A DNA stretch of 64,000 bases. Source: Mesobacterium pallidum. GTDB lineage: Bacteria > Pseudomonadota > Alphaproteobacteria > Rhodobacterales > Rhodobacteraceae. Under the pieces are notes generated by a model, which saw only the letters and a program-made list of their open reading frames with translations, made no database searches and was not told the DNA's origin. A program made the position numbers and the translations under genes. The stretch covers positions 62,001 through 126,000 of the forward strand of contig NZ_JAIMID010000004.1 in NCBI RefSeq assembly GCF_019966535.1. The letters are read 5' to 3'. Below are positions 58,189-64,000 of the stretch, one piece after another. Each line of letters begins with the position of its first letter. Positions within the stretch are counted from its first letter, which is position 1.

Positions 58189-58542
58189 GCGGCAGGATAC
58201 GGGCCCGGCGGGTTGCCGGGCCGTCCCTTCGGGGTCAAGCTGATTCGCCCCGGATCGGCGTGTTTTTGCGGCGTCTGGATGTCTGTTTGTCTGTAACGAA
58301 TTGATTACATTGAGATAAGTCCGGTCCGTGGGCGCCGTGCGAGCCCGCTAGGAATGATGCGCGTTTTTTGATATATTTGCGCTCACATGAAACACGTCTG
58401 CCACATCCCTGATCGCTGCTTTCTCTTCTGGGAAGACGTGTAACCCAACTCTCATGACCACCGTGTTCGGGACCTCAGTCGTTTCCGTCCGGTGGTCTTG
58501 TCGCCTCTGAGGACCGGGGTCCGCGCCCCGAGGAAGGACCGA
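58189..58542. promoter_or_regulatory. Long structured leader region upstream of carD
   Basis: This gap of more than 300 bp holds no gene. It contains a GGCCCGGC/GCCGGGCC hairpin (58202-58222) after fdxA, AT-rich patches, and, in the likely 5' leader, arms ACACGTCT/AGACGTGT (58392-58399 and 58434-58441), GACCACCG/CGGTGGTC (58456-58463 and 58490-58497) and CGGGG/CCCCG (58515-58530). Confidence 0.5.
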
Positions 58543-59052
58543 ATGACCAAGACCAAGAAGACCGAGTTCCGCCCCAACGATTACGTCGTCTACCCCGCGC
58601 ATGGCGTGGGCCAGATCGTCTCGATCGAGGAGCAGGAGATCGCCGGCCTGACGCTGGAGCTCTTCGTGATCTCGTTCGAGAAGGACAAGATGACGCTCCG
58701 CGTGCCGACCAACAAGGCGACGGAGATCGGCATGCGGTCGCTGAGCTCCCCTGACGTGGTGAGCCAGGCCATGAAGACCCTGAAGGGCAAGGCCAAGGTC
58801 AAGCGGGCCATGTGGTCGCGCCGCGCCCAGGAATACGAACAGAAGATCAACTCGGGCGACCTGATCGCCATCGCCGAGGTGGTGCGCGACCTGCACCGCA
58901 CCGATGACCAGCGTGAGCAGAGCTATTCCGAGCGCCAGCTTTACGAGGCGGCACTCGAGCGGCTGACCCGCGAAGTCGCGGCCGTATCGGGCGGCGACGA
59001 ACTGGCCGCTTCGCGCAAGGTCGACGAGGTACTGACCTCGCGCGCCGCCTGA
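58543..59052 (+). CDS. carD: CarD-family transcriptional regulator
   Basis: 169 residues; the N-terminal CarD/TRCF RNA-polymerase-binding domain reads DYVVYPAHGVGQIVSIEEQE, followed by a helical DNA-contacting region (MKTLKGKAKVKRAMWSRRAQ). It acts on RNA polymerase at promoters. The start MTKTKKTEF at 58543 has GAGGAAGGA upstream; a longer frame is not supported. A long 5' leader with three possible stem pairs precedes it, and a strong terminator follows. Confidence 0.94.
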   Translation: MTKTKKTEFRPNDYVVYPAHGVGQIVSIEEQEIAGLTLELFVISFEKDKMTLRVPTNKATEIGMRSLSSPDVVSQAMKTLKGKAKVKRAMWSRRAQEYEQKINSGDLIAIAEVVRDLHRTDDQREQSYSERQLYEAALERLTREVAAVSGGDELAASRKVDEVLTSRAA

Positions 59053-59102
59053 ACGCAGCCTGATCCATCGGTGGCCCTGCGGGCCGCTTGATGGTCCGAA
59101 CG

Positions 59103-59138
59103 AAAACGGCCCCGGTGCTGGCGCACCGGGGCCGTTTT
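59103..59138 (+). terminator. Terminator of carD
   Basis: AAAACGGCCCCGGTGC pairs perfectly over 16 bp with GCACCGGGGCCGTTTT, loop TGGC. The arm ends in TTTT. It is about 50 bp after the carD stop. Confidence 0.9.
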
Positions 59139-59193
59139 GCGTCGCCCGGGGGGCGGGGGCGCGCGCAGCGCGCCCCCGCCCCCCGGGCGACGC
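59139..59193. repeat. Perfect 26-bp GC inverted repeat
   Basis: The arm beginning GCGTCGCCCGGGGGGCGGGG (59139-59164) pairs without mismatch with 59168-59193 around a 3-base GCA loop. It abuts the carD terminator. Its purpose is unknown; it could be a second, extremely stable transcript-end hairpin. Confidence 0.85.
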
Positions 59194-59426
59194 ACGACGT
59201 GCGGCGCAAATCCTCCTGCTTCGCATGACATGTGGCGACATGTGCGCGCCCCGCTGGAGCTTGGCAAGGCGGATCGCCGGGATCTGCTCGCAGCGAAAGG
59301 ATCGCGGGGCCGGGCGACGGGGCCCGCTTGCGATGGGCCAGGGAATCGGGACGCGTCGCGGCAGAGGTCGAAGAGGTCGGCCGGGCGGCCGCGGGCCGGG
59401 CCGACCAGCCCAGGGAGACACGCCTG

Positions 59427-61328
59427 TCAGGCCGCGTCCTGCCCGTCCTCCTCCAGCGCCTGCTGCAGGGCCATCTCGAGCTCCTTCGCCAATTCCCGCG
59501 AGCGCTGCACATAGGCCGCGTTCTCGTGCGAGGGGATGTCCGGATCGAACAGCTCGGCGAGCTCGCGCATCGTGTGGCGGTCGTGGTGGTAGAAGGTCTC
59601 TTCTGCCTTGGCCGCCTCGAACTCGCTCAGCCCGATGTTCTCGAGTACGTAGCGCCCGGCCCGCAGCGAGCTGTCGAACAGCTCGCGCACAATGTCGTTC
59701 GCCCCGGCGGCATAGAGCTTGTAGACGTGGTTGCGGTCGCGCGCCCGGGCCACGATGTGCAGGTCCGGCCGGATCTGCCGCGCATGGCGTACCAGCGTCA
59801 GCGCCGCCTGCGGATCGTCCAGCGCCACCACCAGCACCGAGGCATGTTCCAGCCCTGCCGCGTGCAGCAGGTCAGGCCGCGTCGGGTCGCCGAAATAGCC
59901 GCGATAGCCGAAGCGGCGCATCAGCTGGATCGTGCGCATGTCGTTGTCCAGCACCACCGTCTTGACCCCGACCGAGCGGACCAGCCGGTTCACGATCTGC
60001 CCGAAGCGGCCGATCCCGGCGATGATCACCGGGCCGGTCTCGTCGATCACGTCCTCCTCGTCCGGCGCCACGTCATGGCCCAGCCGCATGCTGAGCAGCT
60101 CGTAGAGGATGAAGAGCAGCGGCGTGATCAGCATCGACAGGGCGATGACCAGTAGCAGCCGCTCGGACAGCCCCGCCGGCAGCACCTGTTGCTGTACCGA
60201 GAACGAGGTCAGCACGAAGCCGAATTCACCCGCCTGCGCCAGGCTCAGCGTGAACAGCATGAGCGCCCGGCGCCGCAGCTTGAACAGCCGCCCCAGCCCA
60301 TAAAGCACGGCGAGCTTGATCGCGATCAGCGCCAGCGTCAGCCCGACGATCCCGACCGGGTCGCGCAGCAGGACGTTGAAGTTGATGCCCGCGCCCACGG
60401 TGATGAAGAAGAGCCCCAGCAGCAGCCCCTTGAAGGGCTCGAGGTCACTTTCCAGCTCGTGCCGGAACTCGCTGTTGGCCAGCACCACGCCGGCCAGGAA
60501 GGACCCGAGCGCGGGCGAGAGGCCCACCAGCGTCATCAAGAGGCCGATGCCCACGACGATCAGCAGGGCGACGGCGGTATACATCTCGCGCAGGCGGGCG
60601 TGGTGGATGTAGCGAAAGACCGGCCGGGTCAGGTAGATCCCCGCCAGGACCACCGCAGCGACGGCGCCCAGCGTGACCAGTGTGACGCCCCAGCCGGGCA
60701 GGCCCTCGACCAGCGACATGGCGGCGTGGACCTCGTCGCCATGATTGGCGGCGCCGTGGCCCGCGGCCTCCTGCCCGGCGCGGGCGATGGAGCCGTCGGT
60801 GCCGAAGGCGAGCGTGCCCACGGCCAGCAGCGGCAGGCCCGCCAGCATCGGGATCACCGCGATGTCCTGGGTCAGCAGCACGGAAAAGGCCGAGCGCCCG
60901 CCGCTGGTCTGCATCAGCTTCTTTTCGTTCAGGGTCTGCAGCACGATGGCGGTCGAGCTGAGCGACAGGATCATCCCCAGCGCGACCCCGGTCTGCCAGG
61001 CATAACCCATCAGCAGCGCGCCCCCGGTGACGGCGGCGATGGTCAGCAGGATCTGCAGCCCCCCGAGGCCGATCAGCCGGTGCCGCATGTCCCAAAGCGC
61101 GCGGGGGTCCAGCTCGAGCCCGATCAGGAACAGCATCATGACCACGCCGAACTCGGCGAAATGCTGCAGGTCCTGGGTTTCGGAACCGACAAGTTGCAGC
61201 ACCGGGCCGATGGCGATGCCGGCGGCGAGGTAGCCCAACACGGACCCAAGCCCCAGCCGCGCGGCAAAAGGCACGGCGATCACGGCCGCCAGCAGGTAGA
61301 TCGACGCCTGGTACAGAAAGACTTCCAT
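59427..61328 (-). CDS. Kef-type K(+)/H(+) antiporter with TrkA-N domain
   Basis: 633 residues: about a dozen hydrophobic segments in the first 400 (YLLAAVIAVPFAARLGLGSV, FGVVMMLFLIGLELDPRALW, ALGMILSLSSTAIVLQTL) and a C-terminal TrkA-N domain (VIIAGIGRFGQIVNRLVRS) for NAD/glutathione regulation. This is the KefB/KefC class. It ends with an alpha-helical tail. It stands alone on the minus strand. Confidence 0.92.
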   Translation of the reverse strand: MEVFLYQASIYLLAAVIAVPFAARLGLGSVLGYLAAGIAIGPVLQLVGSETQDLQHFAEFGVVMMLFLIGLELDPRALWDMRHRLIGLGGLQILLTIAAVTGGALLMGYAWQTGVALGMILSLSSTAIVLQTLNEKKLMQTSGGRSAFSVLLTQDIAVIPMLAGLPLLAVGTLAFGTDGSIARAGQEAAGHGAANHGDEVHAAMSLVEGLPGWGVTLVTLGAVAAVVLAGIYLTRPVFRYIHHARLREMYTAVALLIVVGIGLLMTLVGLSPALGSFLAGVVLANSEFRHELESDLEPFKGLLLGLFFITVGAGINFNVLLRDPVGIVGLTLALIAIKLAVLYGLGRLFKLRRRALMLFTLSLAQAGEFGFVLTSFSVQQQVLPAGLSERLLLVIALSMLITPLLFILYELLSMRLGHDVAPDEEDVIDETGPVIIAGIGRFGQIVNRLVRSVGVKTVVLDNDMRTIQLMRRFGYRGYFGDPTRPDLLHAAGLEHASVLVVALDDPQAALTLVRHARQIRPDLHIVARARDRNHVYKLYAAGANDIVRELFDSSLRAGRYVLENIGLSEFEAAKAEETFYHHDRHTMRELAELFDPDIPSHENAAYVQRSRELAKELEMALQQALEEDGQDAA

Positions 61329-61583
61329 GGTGGTGCGAACCCTCTCGAGGGGAATTGGCCCCGGGGGCGCGGGGCGAAAGCTGCGGCGTTCAGGGGCACG
61401 GTGGCCAGGGCCCGGAGCCGGGCACCCGGCCGGCGCGCCGGTTTCGGGGTCAGGGTGGCGATGACATGCGGTCCGCGCAGGGCGCAGGACGCGGTCAGGT
61501 TACGCGATGGGGCGGCGGGGTCAAAGCCGCAAGCTTCGGATGGCGCGCAGAAATCGGGCAGGGTGCCGCCCGCTTGGGCAGCA

Positions 61584-64000
61584 TCAGCCGCGGGGCATGC
61601 TCAGCGTGATGCTGCGCCCGTTCTTGGTGTACTGCAGCTCGGCCTCGCCGATGGCGGCAATGCGGCCGCCGTCGATCCGGTCGCCGACCTGGACCTTCTT
61701 GTAGCTGCCGTTGGGCAGGCGCACGAGGGCGCGGCGGCTCGAGGGCTTGCCGTAGACGCCGATCAGGTTCAGCCGGTTCAGGTTGATCGCGTTGCGCACC
61801 GTTGCCTGGGTCGATACCGAGGCGGCGGTCTGTGCGCTTTGCTGCACGGTGCGCGGCGCGACCTGGGCGACCTGCTGCGGCGCCGGTTCGCGCGCGGCCT
61901 GCCGCTCGGCCCGGGCGATCTGTCGCGAGAAATTCGCCGGCCGCCCCGAGGGCACGAGCGAGGCGGAGACCGCCTGGTTGGTCGCGTTGAGGATGGTTGT
62001 CGCAGCGGGTTCCGGTTCCGCTTCGACCTCCGCTTCGACCTCCGCTTCCAGCGCTGCCTCGGGAGCGCTCGGCGCGGCGGCCGTTGCGCGCGTCTCCACC
62101 TCTGCGGGGCGGGGGCGCGGGCGCGGGCCGTCGAAGACGGGCAGGGCAGCGGCGGAGTCTTCGGTCGCGACAGGCTCCTCTACGGGCGCCTCGGGCGCGG
62201 CGGCCTCGGGCTGGCCCAGCGGCGCAAGTGATCCCAGGCCGACAGGGCGCGCCGGCGGGGTCGGCCCGTCAAAGGGCACGGTGGCCTGGGCGGCGGGCTG
62301 CTCTTCGGTCGCGATGGCGTCGGGCGGCGTGGCGGTGTCCGACAACTCGGGCGCCTCGGGCGTGACCAGCGGGTCTTCCTCGGCCGCGGCTTCCGGTGCA
62401 GTCGGCTCGGGGGCCGCTTCGGGCGCGGCGGTCTCGGGCGCCGGGGCCAGGCCTTCGGGGCGCAGGCGGGGGCTGATGCCGGGATTGAAGGCCTCGGGCT
62501 GGGCCAGGGCGGCCAGCGTGACCTGCCCGGTGTCCGGATCGACGAGGCCGCCGCGCGTCGGCGGCAGCAGCGGCGGACGCCCGGCGACCAGCAGGAAGCG
62601 GTCGGGGGTCACGATGCCCTCGGGCGTCGGCACGATCATGCCACGCGCGTCGAGGTCGTAGATCACGCCCGGCGGGGGCGGCGCCTGCACCAGGATGCCC
62701 GAATCGTCGGCACTTGGGGCGGTGCCGGCGCCCGGCCGTTCGGGCAGGCGCGGCAGGCCGAGGTTCGGGTCGATCGCGGCAACCTGCAGCTGTTCCTGCA
62801 GGCTGATACGCGGCGGCATCGGAGCGTCGGGGGCGGCCGGCCAGATGCCGGTTGCGGCATAACGGGCCTGCGCGGCCTCGGGCGTGACGGCCTGGCTGGG
62901 CTGCGGCGCGGGCTGGCGCAGGGCCTGGACGTCGGGCGTCTCGGGCGCGGTATCGACGCCCGGGTCGGCCTCGGTCAGCGAGATCTGCGGGCCGGTGACC
63001 TCGGGCGTGCCAGCATCGGGCGCCTCGGGCAGGATCTCGGGCGCGGGCTGGGCCACGGTGATCGGGGCGTCCGGCGCGCGGAAGAGGGCCACGATGCGGT
63101 CGCCGTAGGTGGAGGCCAGCGCGGCCACGGCGGCCATGAAGAGCAGCAGCACCAGCGTCAGCGCCAGGCCCAGGAAGCGCGGCTTGCCGCCGATCTGCGC
63201 CTTGGCGTTGCCCCGGGCGCCAAAGACGGTCATGCGCTCGCGCTCCGCCTCCATCTGCTCGCGGCGGGCGGCCGCCTCGGGGTCGCTGTCGCGGGTGGCG
63301 GTGCCGCTGCGTCGCGCCATCAGCTTGCGCATCCGGGCGGCGGGGCTTTCCTCGGGCGCGGCCTCGGCGGCGGGCGGTGTCATCGCCGCGGCGAGCCCGG
63401 GCGGCAGGCTGTCGGCACGGGTGGCGCGCGACCGCTGCAGGATCCGCCCGAGGTTCGAGGCGACCTCGGCCTTGCGCTCTTCGTTCGGGTCCTGGGCGTC
63501 GGGCGCGTCGAATGCGGGCGCGGCGTCATTCGCCTGCGCGGTGCCGTTCACGCGGTCACGGATGATTGCCGGCGCCGGCTTGGGCGGCAGCGGCTCGTCC
63601 AAGGCGTCCTCGGGCGCGGCGCGGAAGCCAGGGATAGGAATGCCGGGCGCCGAGATGTTGCCGCGGCTGGCACCGTCGAGGCGTGGGGACGGGGCGGCTG
63701 CAGGTTCGCCCCGGGTCGCGCGGATTGAGTGGAAGCTGCCCACCGGCAGGTCGGGCGCGGGCGAGGATGCAGCCAGCCCTGCAGCGGGCGCGGGCGGAAT
63801 CGTCAGCCTGGCGGCAACCTGGGGCCGGTCGGGGCCCGGCGCGGTCGGGGGGGGCGACTGCGGCTCGGGGCGGACATGGGTGAAGACCGGTTCCGGGTCC
63901 TTGGCCGCCTGAAACGCGGGTGCGTGTGCCGCGAGGGGCGGAGGGGTGGGCTCTTGGTCTTCTGGCGGGCCCTGGACATGGTCTGCAAGCGGGCCCGGCG
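61584..64000 (-). CDS. Proline/alanine-rich membrane protein with a GspC/PilP-like C-terminus (5' end outside window)
   Basis: The frame stays open to the window edge, so the N-terminus is missing. Around the middle there is one membrane segment (FLGLALTLVLLLFMAAVAAL), preceded by charged stretches (EAAARREQMEAERERM) and followed by hundreds of Pro/Ala/Glu-rich residues that change little except for short repeated units. The last ~70 residues (RLNLIGVYGKPSSRRALVRL, then GSYKKVQVGDRIDGGRIAAI) resemble the GspC/PilP homology region of type II secretion/pilus inner-membrane proteins. Function unknown; a cell-envelope linker is likely. Confidence 0.75.
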   Translation of the reverse strand, partial: PGPLADHVQGPPEDQEPTPPPLAAHAPAFQAAKDPEPVFTHVRPEPQSPPPTAPGPDRPQVAARLTIPPAPAAGLAASSPAPDLPVGSFHSIRATRGEPAAAPSPRLDGASRGNISAPGIPIPGFRAAPEDALDEPLPPKPAPAIIRDRVNGTAQANDAAPAFDAPDAQDPNEERKAEVASNLGRILQRSRATRADSLPPGLAAAMTPPAAEAAPEESPAARMRKLMARRSGTATRDSDPEAAARREQMEAERERMTVFGARGNAKAQIGGKPRFLGLALTLVLLLFMAAVAALASTYGDRIVALFRAPDAPITVAQPAPEILPEAPDAGTPEVTGPQISLTEADPGVDTAPETPDVQALRQPAPQPSQAVTPEAAQARYAATGIWPAAPDAPMPPRISLQEQLQVAAIDPNLGLPRLPERPGAGTAPSADDSGILVQAPPPPGVIYDLDARGMIVPTPEGIVTPDRFLLVAGRPPLLPPTRGGLVDPDTGQVTLAALAQPEAFNPGISPRLRPEGLAPAPETAAPEAAPEPTAPEAAAEEDPLVTPEAPELSDTATPPDAIATEEQPAAQATVPFDGPTPPARPVGLGSLAPLGQPEAAAPEAPVEEPVATEDSAAALPVFDGPRPRPRPAEVETRATAAAPSAPEAALEAEVEAEVEAEPEPAATTILNATNQAVSASLVPSGRPANFSRQIARAERQAAREPAPQQVAQVAPRTVQQSAQTAASVSTQATVRNAINLNRLNLIGVYGKPSSRRALVRLPNGSYKKVQVGDRIDGGRIAAIGEAELQYTKNGRSITLSMPRG

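Larger units (their letters stand above)
59053..59426. repeat. carD terminator plus giant GC palindrome region
   Basis: The gap of about 370 bp holds no gene. It contains the carD terminator, then a 26-bp perfect inverted repeat, then about 230 bp with no recognised signal. The region separates carD from the convergent Kef antiporter gene. Confidence 0.75.

Overview
The window is chromosomal DNA of a high-GC alphaproteobacterium, almost certainly Rhodobacteraceae (Roseobacter group). The evidence is the GC-rich third positions throughout, a SUV3-like helicase / S4 protein / FdxA / CarD cluster typical of alphaproteobacteria, a Hint_2-domain protein of the kind common in roseobacters, a divergent MocR/DUF1127 pair, a DUF815 ATPase behind tatABC, and PBP1A followed by prfB. 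There is no phage, insertion sequence, CRISPR array, tRNA or rRNA gene. It is mostly core genome in short operons.

Layout: 1-5.5 kb, all minus: the end of a polar amino-acid ABC transporter (binding protein cut by the window edge, ATPase), a PhnD-like binding protein, two TerB-like proteins separated by AT-rich perfect hairpins, pyrG and secG. 5.6-8.6 kb: an orphan FbpC-like ATPase, an unknown membrane protein and a WYL regulator. 8.8-11.2 kb: tatABC plus a DUF815 ATPase. 11.5-15.1 kb: tyrS, anmK and a radical SAM protein. 15.3-19.2 kb: the zwf-pgl-pgi operon behind a perfect LacI-type palindrome. 19.5-25.9 kb: a cupin, a glycine-zipper lipoprotein, a HAD dehalogenase, an ABM protein, eno (with a second LacI-type site), a DMT permease, a CDF transporter and a ZntB/CorA transporter. 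26-34.4 kb: an EamA permease, PBP1A, prfB, the Hint protein, a DUF2189 membrane protein, a DUF59/SUF protein and a secreted protein. 34.5-38.8 kb: gluQ, a Pmp3-like peptide, trmFO, an ECH-fold protein, a thioesterase and a DUF1127 peptide. 38.9-46.5 kb: a MocR regulator, rplM-rpsI, an outer-membrane protein, an MCP, and a PPK2-TetR-unknown operon. 46.7-53.5 kb: two hydrolases, a MetA-family acyltransferase, a P-loop protein, a ligase/exonuclease pair and an SCP2 protein. 53.5-64 kb: a TPR protein, the SUV3-like helicase, an S4 protein, fdxA, carD, a Kef antiporter, and a long proline-rich membrane protein cut by the window end.

Two things run through the window. First, a family of intergenic elements recurs in at least eight gaps, nearly always at gene 3' ends and often as inverted pairs. 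Each has a GC hairpin, then CTCC-n-GGAG, then TATTT/TTTAT, then a tail ending AATGAAAG or a variant. Second, GTTAGCGCTAAC-like palindromes sit upstream of zwf and eno, which suggests one sugar-responsive regulator links the oxidative sugar-phosphate (Entner-Doudoroff-type) branch to lower glycolysis. I see no clearly undescribed multi-gene system. The best candidates for novelty are the repeat family, the hairpin pair between the terB-like genes, the direct repeats at the MocR/DUF1127 promoter, and several conserved proteins of unknown function.
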